Positions 1 through 6,773 are shown, numbered from the stretch's first letter. The stretch is 10,962 bases of DNA from Clostridia bacterium (GCA_900759575.1 CAAEVU010000204.1:1-10962); one strand, 5' to 3'. Translations and numbers: made by a program. The notes: a model not told the origin generated them from the letters alone.

Positions 1-60
1 TCAGTCTTATGGGGTTATAGAAACTGACTGCCTGATTTTTTGTGTTTTTTATTAAAAATT
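1..60. other. A/T-rich non-coding junction ahead of a truncated gene
   Basis: By hand count 17 of these 60 bases are G or C (28%), against 31 of the next 60 (52%). The frame of the downstream binding-protein gene has a TGA at 25-27, and there are T-runs at 36-41 and 45-50. No ribosome binding site, signal-peptide code or promoter is evident. A 5-base inverted repeat (CAGTC at 2-6, GACTG at 26-30) precedes the first T-run but is too weak to call a terminator. The most likely explanation is a breakpoint at about 55-62, from a rearrangement, a mobile-element edge or an assembly join. Confidence 0.6.
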
Positions 61-1395
61 GGCATTTTCCACAATGTGTTCGAGGGCCTGTGCCTGTATG
101 ACGAAAACGGCGAGATCATCCCCGGCCTGGCTGAAAGCTGGGATATCTCCGACGACGGCCTGACCTATACCTTCCATCTGCGCCAGGGTGTGAAGTTCCA
201 TAACGGTGCTGATTTCACCTCTGCCGATGTGGTGTACACCTACAACAATTTGGCCGGCATGAACGGCGAAAAGGCTGTTTCCAGCAAGTTTGATAACGTG
301 GAGAGCTTTGAGGCCCCCGACGACTATACGTTTGTGATCCATCTGAAAGAGCCCTCCGCTGGGTTCCTGTCTCTGAATATCATTGCGGTGCTTCCCGAAG
401 GATATGAGGACCAGGCCACCGCTCCTGTGGGCACCGGCCCCTTCAAGTTTGTGGAGTACACTCCTTCCCAGAGAGTGGTGCTGGAAAAGAACGATGACTA
501 CTACGATGAGGACCGGATGGCCAAGGTAGACCGTGTGGAGTTCTACATCATGTCCGACTCCGCCGCCGTGGTTTCCGCTTTGCAGTCCGGCCAGCTGGAC
601 ATCGCCTCCATCGGCGCTGACGACGCCTCTGTGCTGGAAGGCCAGTTTGACATTTACAACTCCCCTCAGAACATGGTGCAGATCTTTGCCCTGAACAATG
701 AGGTAGAGCCCTTCAATAACCTGGAAGTCCGCCAGGCCATCAACTATTGCATCGATAAGGACCAGATCATCAACAGCGTGTTCGGTGGATATGGCACCAA
801 GCTGTACACCAACTTCAGCCCTGTTATGGGTGTGTACTACAATAAGGACGTGGAAGGCACCTACGACACCGATGTGGCCAAGGCCAAAGAGCTGATGGAG
901 CAGGCAGGATACGCCGACGGCTTCTCCTTTACCGTGAAGGTTCCCGCCAACTATCAGGCCCACATCGATACCGCCCAGATCATTGCCCAGCAGCTCCAGC
1001 AGATCAACATCACTGTGAACATTGAGACCGTGGAATGGGCAACCTGGCTGGAAGATGTGTATACCAACGCCAACTACGAAGGCACCATCATCGGTTTGAC
1101 CGGTAAGCTGGACCCCGATGCTGTGCTGGGACGTTTTAAGACCACTTACGAAAAGAATTTCTTCAACTTCAGCAATTCCGAGTACGATGAGCTCATCACC
1201 AGCGCCCTGACCGAGCAGGACGAGCAGGTGCGGATCGATGACTACAAGCGCTGCCAGGAAATCCTTGCCGAGCAGGCCGCGGCCGTGTTCATTTGCGACC
1301 CCAACCTGGTGGTGGCTTGCCGCAAAGACCTGAAGGGTTACACCTTCTATCCCGTGACCTTCCACGATATGAGCAAACTGTATTACGAGGGATAA
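40..1395 (+). CDS. ABC transporter substrate-binding protein, SBP family 5, 5'-truncated
   Basis: This is the extracytoplasmic solute receptor of an oligopeptide/dipeptide/nickel-type importer. Family 5 hallmarks are clear: a FHNVFEGL segment followed by LYDENGEIIPGLAESW, then LTYTFHLRQGVKFHNG, the GTGPFKF motif, and a C-terminal half with VRQAINYCIDKDQI and NFSNSEYDELI. Intact members usually have about 500-550 residues with a lipoprotein signal peptide. Here only about 445 family-like residues remain, and recognisable similarity starts about seven codons into the frame. The only available starts (TTG at 40, GTG at 76) have no ribosome binding site, and no signal peptide is encoded. The copy as shown would therefore not be exported and may be a pseudogene or an artefact of a break near base 60. 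The rest of the frame is intact to TAA, which suggests recent damage or an assembly edge. The ligand cannot be read from the sequence. Confidence 0.85.
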   Translation: MCFLLKIGIFHNVFEGLCLYDENGEIIPGLAESWDISDDGLTYTFHLRQGVKFHNGADFTSADVVYTYNNLAGMNGEKAVSSKFDNVESFEAPDDYTFVIHLKEPSAGFLSLNIIAVLPEGYEDQATAPVGTGPFKFVEYTPSQRVVLEKNDDYYDEDRMAKVDRVEFYIMSDSAAVVSALQSGQLDIASIGADDASVLEGQFDIYNSPQNMVQIFALNNEVEPFNNLEVRQAINYCIDKDQIINSVFGGYGTKLYTNFSPVMGVYYNKDVEGTYDTDVAKAKELMEQAGYADGFSFTVKVPANYQAHIDTAQIIAQQLQQINITVNIETVEWATWLEDVYTNANYEGTIIGLTGKLDPDAVLGRFKTTYEKNFFNFSNSEYDELITSALTEQDEQVRIDDYKRCQEILAEQAAAVFICDPNLVVACRKDLKGYTFYPVTFHDMSKLYYEG

Positions 1396-1423
1396 GTTTC
1401 CCAAGGCAACCATAGGAACAGTA

Positions 1424-1461
1424 AAGGGGCCGTGCCGGGCCGGATAGCCCGGGCGGCCCTT
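1424..1461 (+). promoter_or_regulatory. Intercistronic hairpin between binding-protein and permease genes
   Basis: A G/C-rich inverted repeat lies in the 93-base gap. The outer arm AAGGGGCC-like sequence (1424-1431) pairs with GGCCCTT (1455-1461), and the inner arm CCGGGC (1435-1440) pairs with GCCCGG (1447-1452) around a six-base loop. A small internal loop separates the two stems. No T-run follows, so it is unlikely to be an efficient terminator. Such hairpins after binding-protein genes are known to stabilise the upstream mRNA and to give more receptor than permease; that role here is inferred. Its position also argues against translation starting at the GTG at 1432. Confidence 0.55.
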
Positions 1462-1470
1462 CCACTGTGG

Positions 1471-1477
1471 GAAAGGA
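1471..1477 (+). promoter_or_regulatory. Ribosome binding site for the first permease
   Basis: GAAAGGA lies 11 bases before the ATG at 1489. This supports that start over the upstream in-frame GTG at 1432, which lies inside a hairpin and would add 19 residues unlike a permease N-terminus. Confidence 0.6.
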
Positions 1478-1488
1478 AAAGATCGCGT

Positions 1489-2433
1489 ATGGTCTACTAT
1501 TATGTCCGAAAAGTAGCGGGGTTTTTAGTCACCCTGTTCCTGGTGTCCATTCTCACCTTCGCGGTGTTCCAGATCCTGCCGGGCGACCCGGCGCTGGTCA
1601 TCCTGGGCGTGGACGCCGACCCGCTGCAGATTGAGCAGCTTCACGAATCCATGGGCCTGGATAAGCCCTTGCCCATCCGGTTTTTGTCGTGGATCGGCGG
1701 GGTGCTCCGGGGCGACCTGGGCACTTCCTACCGGTATCACCAGCCCGTGTCCGATTTGATCGGCAACGCTTTTGGCGTTACGGTGCAGCTGGCTGTGTTT
1801 GCCCTGATCCTCACCGCCGTGGTGGGAATCCCCGTGGGCATCTGGCTGGCCCATCACAGCAAGAAACCTTACGCTATGCCGGTTTCCATGCTTTCCCAGC
1901 TGGGACTTTCCGTGCCGGCGTTCTGTTTCTCCGTGCTGCTCATCAATATTTTTTCCGTGCAGCTGGGCTGGCTGCCTTCCATGGGGTATACCCCCTTTAC
2001 CCAGGACCCTGTGGCTTGCCTGAAAAGCCTGACGATGCCTTCCGTGGCCATAGCCTTTGGCTCGGCGGCAGTGCTGATCCGCTATGTAAAGGTCAGTGTT
2101 ACTGCCCAGGAACGCCAGGATTACGTAAAGACCGCCCAGAGCAAAGGTGTTGCTTCCCGGAAGATCCTGCGGGGCCATGTGCTGCGGAATTCCCTGATTC
2201 CCGTGCTGACCATTTTCGGCATGACCATCACCGATGTGCTGGGAGGCAGCATCATCATTGAGAACGTGTTCTCCCTGCCCGGCATCGGCAAACTGGTGTC
2301 TTCCTCCATCAATTCCCGGGATCTTCCCCTGATCCAGGGCTTGGTGCTGTATTTGGCCATCATCGTGGTGGTCTGTAACTTCGTGGTGGATGTGCTGTAT
2401 TCGGTCATCGACCCCCGCATCCGGCTGAAGTAA
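1489..2433 (+). CDS. ABC transporter permease, DppB/OppB family
   Basis: This is an inner-membrane subunit of the oligopeptide-type importer, forming half of the translocation channel with the next gene's product. The 314 residues match the usual family length. The N-terminus is typical: MVYYYVRKV, a transmembrane helix (about 8-30), then FQILPGDPA with the conserved GDP. GDLGTSY follows in the periplasmic loop. About five further hydrophobic segments follow, ending in the family-typical C-terminus VLYSVIDPRIR. The cytoplasmic EAA loop that contacts the ATPases begins at about residue 215 with TAQSKG and includes the expected RNSLIPV. ATG at 1489 is chosen because of the preceding GAAAGGA. 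It is followed after 18 bases by the second permease. The exact substrate class (dipeptide, oligopeptide, nickel or glutathione) cannot be assigned. Confidence 0.93.
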   Translation: MVYYYVRKVAGFLVTLFLVSILTFAVFQILPGDPALVILGVDADPLQIEQLHESMGLDKPLPIRFLSWIGGVLRGDLGTSYRYHQPVSDLIGNAFGVTVQLAVFALILTAVVGIPVGIWLAHHSKKPYAMPVSMLSQLGLSVPAFCFSVLLINIFSVQLGWLPSMGYTPFTQDPVACLKSLTMPSVAIAFGSAAVLIRYVKVSVTAQERQDYVKTAQSKGVASRKILRGHVLRNSLIPVLTIFGMTITDVLGGSIIIENVFSLPGIGKLVSSSINSRDLPLIQGLVLYLAIIVVVCNFVVDVLYSVIDPRIRLK

Positions 2434-2434
2434 A

Positions 2435-2443
2435 GAGGGAGGG
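2435..2443 (+). promoter_or_regulatory. Ribosome binding site supporting a TTG start
   Basis: GAGGGAGGG lies eight bases before the TTG at 2452. The next in-frame ATG, at 2515, would fall inside the first membrane helix, so TTG is the credible start. Confidence 0.65.
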
Positions 2444-2451
2444 AAAAAGTT

Positions 2452-3282
2452 TTGCGTTTCAGTACCGTATTAAAAAAATGCCTTCACAACAAGAATTTTA
2501 TCATCGGAAGCTGCATGGTGGTCCTGATGGTGCTCATCATGGTCGTGGGCTTCTTCTATATGCCCTATGACCCCAACGCCATGGACACGGAAAACGCCCT
2601 GCAATTTTTCTCCCCGGCCCATCCCTTGGGCACCGACCAATTCGGCCGGGATATTTTGAGCCGCATCATGGAAGGCACCCGGGTGTCCTTTTTGGTGGGC
2701 GCCTTGACGGTGGTTTTCGGCCTGATCGTGGGCGGGACCATCGGCTCCATTGCCGGATATTACGGCGGTAAGGTGGACGAAGTCATCATGAAGCTCATCG
2801 ATACCCAGATGGCTTTCCCCGGCGTGCTGCTGGCGTTGATGCTCATTGCCGTGTTCGGCAACAGCCTGCAAAACTTGATTTTGGCTTTGGGCATCATGTC
2901 CATTCCCCGGTTTGCCCGTATTTCCCGCAGCGGCTTTATCAAATATCGGGACGCGGAATTTATCAAGGCTGCCAGATCCCGTGGCGCCGGGGACGGGCGG
3001 ATCATCTTCCGGCACATTTTGCCCAACATTGTGCCCGAACTGATCGTCACCAGCTCTCTGGGATTTGCCGGCGCCGTCATGAGCGAGGCCGGACTTTCCT
3101 ACCTGGGACTGGGCATCCAGCCCCCCACCCCCAGCTTTGGCAAAATGCTCAGCGAGGCCCAGGGCGAGATCCTGAAGGCCGGATGGTATGTGCTGGTGCC
3201 CGCCTTAGCCATCACCCTGCTGGTGATGGGATTCAATCTGATCGGCGACGCGTTGCAGGAGGTGACCCAGCATGGCAGATAA
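2452..3282 (+). CDS. ABC transporter permease, DppC/OppC family
   Basis: This is the second channel-forming subunit of the importer. It has 276 residues, slightly short for the family (commonly about 280-310). A short basic N-terminus (LKKCLHNK) leads into transmembrane helix 1. The family-typical periplasmic signature follows: DPNAMD, then HPLGTDQFGRDILSRI. This is followed by TRVSFLVG and the helical core. The EAA loop begins at about residue 173 (AARSRG) and continues through FRHILPN to the EAGLSYLGLGIQPPTPSFG segment that closes the DppC/OppC fold. The TTG start is supported by the strong upstream site and by the position of the first helix. Its last 11 bases overlap the next gene, so expression with the ATPases is probably coupled. 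Confidence 0.93.
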   Translation: MRFSTVLKKCLHNKNFIIGSCMVVLMVLIMVVGFFYMPYDPNAMDTENALQFFSPAHPLGTDQFGRDILSRIMEGTRVSFLVGALTVVFGLIVGGTIGSIAGYYGGKVDEVIMKLIDTQMAFPGVLLALMLIAVFGNSLQNLILALGIMSIPRFARISRSGFIKYRDAEFIKAARSRGAGDGRIIFRHILPNIVPELIVTSSLGFAGAVMSEAGLSYLGLGIQPPTPSFGKMLSEAQGEILKAGWYVLVPALAITLLVMGFNLIGDALQEVTQHGR

Positions 3283-4252
3283 AACCCCTGTGCTCTCCAT
3301 TGAGAGCCTGACTGTAGATTTCGAACTTGGCAAGACCTGCCACGCAGTGCGGGACACCAGCGTGCGCATTGAGCCGGGAGAAATGGTGGCGCTGGTGGGA
3401 GAATCGGGCTGCGGCAAAACCATGACCGCCTTGTCGGCCATTGGCCTTCAGCCCCGCAATGCCAAGATCCCCCAAGGAAAGATCCTGTTCGACGGTTCCG
3501 AGCTGCGGGGCTTGACAGAGGACCAATGGAACCAGTACCGCGGCCGGAATATCGCCATGATCTTCCAGGAACCCATGACCGCGTTGAACCCCTTGATGAA
3601 GGTGGGCAAACAGATCAGCGAAAACGCCCGGACCCACGGCGCCACCAAAGAAGAGGCCAAACGCCGGGCCCTGGAAGTGATGCGCCAGGTGGGCCTGCCC
3701 GATGTGGAGCGGCTGTATAACGAATATCCTCACCGGCTGTCCGGCGGTATGCGCCAGCGGGTGATGATCGCCATGGCCCTGGTGAACCAGCCGGAATTGC
3801 TCATTGCCGACGAGCCCACCACGGCTCTGGACGTGACCATTCAGGCGCAGATCATGGAACTGATCCGTGACATGAATAAACAGATGGGCACCGCCGTGCT
3901 GCTGATCTCCCACGACCTGGGGGTCATCCGCCGGATGTGCAGCCGGGTGTACATCATGTACGCCGGCCGGGTGGTGGAAAGCGGAACCACCCAGGAAGTG
4001 CTGGCCCATCCCCTCCATCCCTATACCAAAGGGCTGATCGCCTCCATTCCCTCCCTGGAAAAACGTGGACAGCGGCTTTCTTCCATCCCCGGAACGGTGC
4101 CCGCTTTGGAGGACCGGTCCGAGCACGGCTGCCCCTTCTACAACCGCTGCCAGAAACGCCGGGATATTTGCGAAAAAGAAACGCCTCCCATGGTGGTGCA
4201 TAAGGGCCACATGGCGCTGTGCGTGGACGCGAAGGAGGAATTGGGACTGTGA
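3272..4252 (+). CDS. Oligopeptide-type ABC transporter ATPase, DppD/OppD family
   Basis: This is one of the two cytoplasmic ATPases that power the importer. All nucleotide-binding motifs are present: Walker A GESGCGKT (43-50), Q-loop Gln99 in FQEPM, signature LSGGM (156-160), Walker B LLIADE (176-181), D-loop ALD (185-187) and switch His214 in ISHD. The C-terminal oligopeptide-transporter extension carries four cysteines: C287, C293, C300 and C317 (C-x5-C-x6-C-x16-C). In DppD-type proteins this arrangement has been seen to hold a [4Fe-4S] cluster; presence here is inferred from the spacing. The ATG at 3272 overlaps the previous stop and follows AGGAGGTGA at 3257-3265, a near-perfect site. The 326-residue length is normal. 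The signature ends in Met rather than Gln, which is common in DppD/OppD subunits. Confidence 0.95.
   Translation: MADKTPVLSIESLTVDFELGKTCHAVRDTSVRIEPGEMVALVGESGCGKTMTALSAIGLQPRNAKIPQGKILFDGSELRGLTEDQWNQYRGRNIAMIFQEPMTALNPLMKVGKQISENARTHGATKEEAKRRALEVMRQVGLPDVERLYNEYPHRLSGGMRQRVMIAMALVNQPELLIADEPTTALDVTIQAQIMELIRDMNKQMGTAVLLISHDLGVIRRMCSRVYIMYAGRVVESGTTQEVLAHPLHPYTKGLIASIPSLEKRGQRLSSIPGTVPALEDRSEHGCPFYNRCQKRRDICEKETPPMVVHKGHMALCVDAKEELGL
4232..4239 (+). promoter_or_regulatory. Ribosome binding site selecting a GTG start
   Basis: AAGGAGGA ends nine bases before the GTG at 4249, which forms a GTGA overlap with the previous gene's TGA. The in-frame ATG at 4258 would be 18 bases away, and the GTG at 4219 lies upstream of this site. 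Confidence 0.65.
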
Positions 4253-5277
4253 ACACTATGGAAAACACAGAAAAGAAAACTCCCCTTCTGGAGATTCGGA
4301 ACTTGACCAAGGAATTCCGCCAGGGCAAGGACCGGGTCATGGCCGTCCATGAGGTGACTTTGGATATTCATAAAGGGGAAGTGTTTGGCCTGGTGGGAGA
4401 ATCCGGCTGCGGAAAATCCACCTTTGGGCAAATGCTGGTCCACCTTCTGGACCCCACTTCCGGCAAGATTTTCCTGCAGGGGGAGGACATCACCCGTCCG
4501 CCCCGCCGGGAACGGAAAGACCTGTGCAAGCGGATGCAGATCGTGTTCCAGGACCCCTATTCTTCCATCGACCCCAACAAGACCATCGGCTGGCTGGTGG
4601 AAGAGCCCCTGCGTATCCACGGCATCGGCAAAACCCAGCAGGAGCGGGACGAAAAAGTGGGGAAGGTTTTGAAAGCCGTGGGCCTGGACGACAGCTACCG
4701 GACCCGTTGGCCCAACGAGCTTTCCGGCGGCCAGCGGCAGCGTGTGGCCATTGCCATCGCCCTGATCCTGGACCCGGACTTTGTGGTGTGTGACGAGCCT
4801 GTTTCCGCCTTGGACGTTTCCGTGCAGGCCCAGGTGCTGAACCTGCTGCTGGATCTGCGGAAAGAGTTCGGGTTGACCTATTTGTTTATCTCCCACGACT
4901 TGAACGTGGTGTCCTATGTGTCCGACCGGATCGGCGTCATGTATCTTGGCAATCTGGTAGAGTTGGGAAGCGGGGAAGCCATTTCCAAAATGCCCCTGCA
5001 CCCCTATACGGAAGCCCTGTTTTCCGCTTCCATGGATGTGGACGGGGACCGGGACAGGATCATCCTGTCCGGAGACCTTCCCAGCCCGGCCCATCCCCCT
5101 GCCGGATGCCCCTTCCACACCCGCTGCTTTGCCTGCACCGAGCGGTGCAAAACGGAAAAGCCCTTGCTCCGGGAATTTGAAGGGGGCCGGTTCTGCGCCT
5201 GCCACCTGGTGGAGGAGCGTACGGGCTTGAAGCCTGTGGAGAAGCCGAAAAAAATCGAGGAGGGAAAGACAGAATGA
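4249..5277 (+). CDS. Oligopeptide-type ABC transporter ATPase, DppF/OppF family
   Basis: This is the second ATPase, which forms a heterodimer with the DppD-like subunit below the permeases. From the GTG at 4249 it has 342 residues. Walker A is GESGCGKS (50-57), Q-loop Gln101 sits in FQDPYSSIDP (a DppF/OppF trait), the signature LSGGQ is at 158-162, Walker B spans about 178-183 ending in DE, ALD is at 187-189, and the switch His216 is in ISHD. The C-terminal extension again has clustered cysteines (C287, C293, C296, C300, C316, C318). The spacing of C287/C293/C300 matches the DppD-like partner, so both ATPases could hold an Fe-S cluster. A charged Lys/Glu-rich tail follows the family domain. 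Its stop overlaps the start of the first phosphoesterase (ATGA). Confidence 0.94.
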   Translation: MNTMENTEKKTPLLEIRNLTKEFRQGKDRVMAVHEVTLDIHKGEVFGLVGESGCGKSTFGQMLVHLLDPTSGKIFLQGEDITRPPRRERKDLCKRMQIVFQDPYSSIDPNKTIGWLVEEPLRIHGIGKTQQERDEKVGKVLKAVGLDDSYRTRWPNELSGGQRQRVAIAIALILDPDFVVCDEPVSALDVSVQAQVLNLLLDLRKEFGLTYLFISHDLNVVSYVSDRIGVMYLGNLVELGSGEAISKMPLHPYTEALFSASMDVDGDRDRIILSGDLPSPAHPPAGCPFHTRCFACTERCKTEKPLLREFEGGRFCACHLVEERTGLKPVEKPKKIEEGKTE

Positions 5278-6083
5278 AAGCAGTGTTTCTTTCCGATATT
5301 CATGTGGATATCAACCGGGATTACCCCGTGGCGGAGGAATTGGCCCGCTATGCCAAGGACCAGAACGCCCATTTGGTGGTGATCGCCGGAGACGTAAGCG
5401 AGAAACAGCAGGAGACCCTGGAAACGTTGGACCGAATCGAACAGCTTGCAGGGGCAAAGGTGCTGTTTGTGCCTGGAAACCACGATTTGTGGGGCCCGGA
5501 AGGGGACCCCGACCAGATCAATGCCATTTACGACCGTTACTGTCAGGACGAACATTGTCTGTGCGGCCGGGACTATGTCTGCGGGGATAAAGTGATTATC
5601 GGCGATGTGGGCTGGTATGACTATTCCTTCGGCAGCGGCCGGTACAGTTTTGAAGAGTTTGAAAAAATGTCCCTGGCCGGGCGCACTTGGCAGGACTCCC
5701 TGCGCAATGCCTGGACCAAAGACAATCTGGGCCGCAACCAGTGGATGTTGTCCCGTTTGGAGGCCCGTATGGCCGCCTATCCGGACAAGCGCTTGGTGAT
5801 GGTCACCCATATGCTGCCCATCAAGGAGTTCACCGTGCCCCAGGAAATGGCCAACTGGTCCTATTTCAACGCCTTTTTAGGTTCCCGGAAGCTGGGTGAG
5901 CTGTACCACCGTTACCCGGTGGAGATAGCCGTGTGCGGCCATGTGCATTACCGGAAGAGCCTGGAAAAAGAGGGCATCTACTGGATGTGCCGGTGCCTGA
6001 ACTACCACAGCGAGTGGCGTCCCCAGGATGGAGAGACCCTGAGGGAGCAGATTGAAAAAGCAGCGGAGGTCGTGGATCTGTGA
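5274..6083 (+). CDS. Metallophosphoesterase, calcineurin-like (first of two)
   Basis: This is a cytoplasmic two-metal phosphoesterase of the calcineurin-like superfamily. All five metal-site blocks are visible: D8-x-H10 in FLSDIHVD, D40 in AGDVSE, N69-H70 in VPGNHDLWG, H179 in VTHM, and H223-x-H225 in CGHVHY. The GNHDLWG block and the later GWYDYSFG segment resemble a group of uncharacterised bacterial phosphoesterases of about this length (269 residues). No signal peptide or membrane segment is seen. The ATG overlaps the ATPase stop as ATGA, with GAGGAGGG at 5257-5264, so translation is probably coupled to the transporter. The substrate is unknown. A phosphomonoester or phosphodiester made available by the transporter is a reasonable guess; mRNA or protein dephosphorylation cannot be excluded. 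Confidence 0.9.
   Translation: MKAVFLSDIHVDINRDYPVAEELARYAKDQNAHLVVIAGDVSEKQQETLETLDRIEQLAGAKVLFVPGNHDLWGPEGDPDQINAIYDRYCQDEHCLCGRDYVCGDKVIIGDVGWYDYSFGSGRYSFEEFEKMSLAGRTWQDSLRNAWTKDNLGRNQWMLSRLEARMAAYPDKRLVMVTHMLPIKEFTVPQEMANWSYFNAFLGSRKLGELYHRYPVEIAVCGHVHYRKSLEKEGIYWMCRCLNYHSEWRPQDGETLREQIEKAAEVVDL
6064..6069 (+). promoter_or_regulatory. Ribosome binding site for the second phosphoesterase
   Basis: CGGAGG lies ten bases before the GTG at 6080, which overlaps the preceding TGA as GTGA. The alternative GTG at 6086 is 16 bases away and less likely. Confidence 0.5.
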
Positions 6084-6595
6084 GCGTGTTTTTTCTAGCG
6101 GATACCCACTTTGGGGATGAGACCATCCTGCGGTATGAAAACCGTCCCTTTGCTTCCGTGGAAGAAATGGACCGGGAACTTGTGCGCCGGTGGAATGAGA
6201 CCGTGAAGGACGGGGACACCGTTTTTCATTTGGGGGATTTCTCTTCCTTGGGGGAAGAGGAGGATCGGGAATTGCTGTCCAAGCTTCGGGGGAACAAGGT
6301 GCTGGTGCTGGGAAATCACGACCGGCATCGCACTCCGGAAGCCTGGCGTTCCCTGGGGTTCCAGGAAGCGGTGCCTTGGCCTTTGGTGTGGGAAGGATTT
6401 TATATCCTGTCCCATGAGCCCCTGTATGTGAACCGGAACATGCCCTATGCCAACGTGTTTGGCCATGTGCATGGAAATCCCGCCTACCGGGACGCCAGCC
6501 CCCACAGCGTGTGCGTGTCGGTGGAACGGATCGGATACACCCCCTTGTCCTTTGAAGAGCTGCGTCAGCGGTTGCGGGCAGGGGAAACAGAATGA
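6080..6595 (+). CDS. Metallophosphoesterase family protein, COG4186-like (second of two)
   Basis: This is a small (171-residue) calcineurin-like phosphoesterase of a different subfamily from its neighbour. The metal-binding blocks are D8-x-H10 in ADTHFG, D53 in HLGDF, N79-H80 in LGNHDR, H112 in LSHEP, and H129-x-H131 in FGHVHG. The N-terminal pattern of THFG, RPF, EEMD and WNETV is characteristic of the compact COG4186-type phosphoesterases found on bacterial chromosomes, plasmids and phages, whose physiological substrates are mostly unknown. Many relatives have FGH after the DTH motif; here it is FGD, which may be of no consequence. GTG at 6080 is chosen for its overlap and ribosome binding site. 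It is the last gene of the operon, with a terminator about 30 bases downstream. Its pairing with a second phosphoesterase suggests consecutive steps on one substrate, which is inference. Confidence 0.88.
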   Translation: MSVFFLADTHFGDETILRYENRPFASVEEMDRELVRRWNETVKDGDTVFHLGDFSSLGEEEDRELLSKLRGNKVLVLGNHDRHRTPEAWRSLGFQEAVPWPLVWEGFYILSHEPLYVNRNMPYANVFGHVHGNPAYRDASPHSVCVSVERIGYTPLSFEELRQRLRAGETE

Positions 6596-6627
6596 GTATA
6601 AGATCTCTTTGTGATCCTTTGGTTTTG

Positions 6628-6652
6628 GCCGTCCCTTCGGGGGCGGCTTTTT
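6628..6652 (+). terminator. Rho-independent terminator of the transporter/phosphoesterase operon
   Basis: An eight-base-pair stem (6628-6635 with 6640-6647, one G-T pair) is closed by a UUCG tetraloop and followed directly by five T. It lies 32 bases after the last stop codon and ahead of the next gene's promoter. Confidence 0.9.
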
Positions 6653-6665
6653 CTATGGAGAATGC

Positions 6666-6696
6666 TTGACTTAAAGGGCGGTTTAACTGGTATAAT
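6666..6696 (+). promoter_or_regulatory. Promoter of the aldo/keto reductase gene
   Basis: A consensus TATAAT at 6691-6696 is preceded by TGG at 6688-6690, giving an extended -10 element. TTGACT at 6666-6671 is a good -35 match but the spacing of 19 bases is longer than the ideal 17, so the extended -10 probably matters. The predicted transcript starts near 6703 and has a leader of about 100 bases. Confidence 0.75.
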
Positions 6697-6710
6697 GACT
6701 AAAAATAGTC
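6697..6710. promoter_or_regulatory. Inverted repeat at the predicted transcription start (candidate operator)
   Basis: GACTA (6697-6701) and TAGTC (6706-6710) are a perfect 5-base inverted repeat with a four-A spacer. It directly follows the -10 element and covers the predicted start site, a usual position for a repressor site. The repeat is short, so chance is a real alternative. Confidence 0.35.
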
Positions 6711-6720
6711 CGTTTCTTTG

Positions 6721-6740
6721 CAAGCCGTTCCATGGGCTTG
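6721..6740 (+). promoter_or_regulatory. Small hairpin in the aldo/keto reductase leader
   Basis: CAAGCC (6721-6726) pairs with GGCTTG (6735-6740) around an eight-base loop in the predicted 5' untranslated region. Function is unknown. It does not resemble a riboswitch class that I recognise. Confidence 0.3.
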
Positions 6741-6773
6741 GCGGATAGGGTGTGCTTTTATTTTTGCGGATAG
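6741..6773 (+). repeat. Direct octamer repeat in the leader
   Basis: GCGGATAG occurs at 6741-6748 and again at 6766-6773, 25 bases apart start to start, between the leader hairpin and the ribosome binding site. Two copies of eight bases in a short leader could be chance. Confidence 0.35.

Noticed and set aside
2..41. Possible terminator at the left edge (CAGTC/GACTG repeat followed by T-run)
   Set aside because: The stem is only five base pairs with a 19-base loop, and bases separate it from the T-run; too weak to support.
52..1413. 453-codon open frame on the - strand opposite the binding-protein gene
   Set aside because: It is antisense to a clear SBP family 5 coding sequence; the long frame comes from G/C-rich third positions, and its His/Val/Gly-rich translation resembles no family.
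1432..1488. Upstream GTG extension of the first permease
   Set aside because: The GTG lies inside a hairpin with no ribosome binding site, and the added residues do not look like a permease N-terminus.
3233..5205. Long - strand frames opposite the two ATPase genes
   Set aside because: The + strand carries complete, ordered ABC motifs; the antisense translations are low-complexity shadows rich in His, Gly and Gln.
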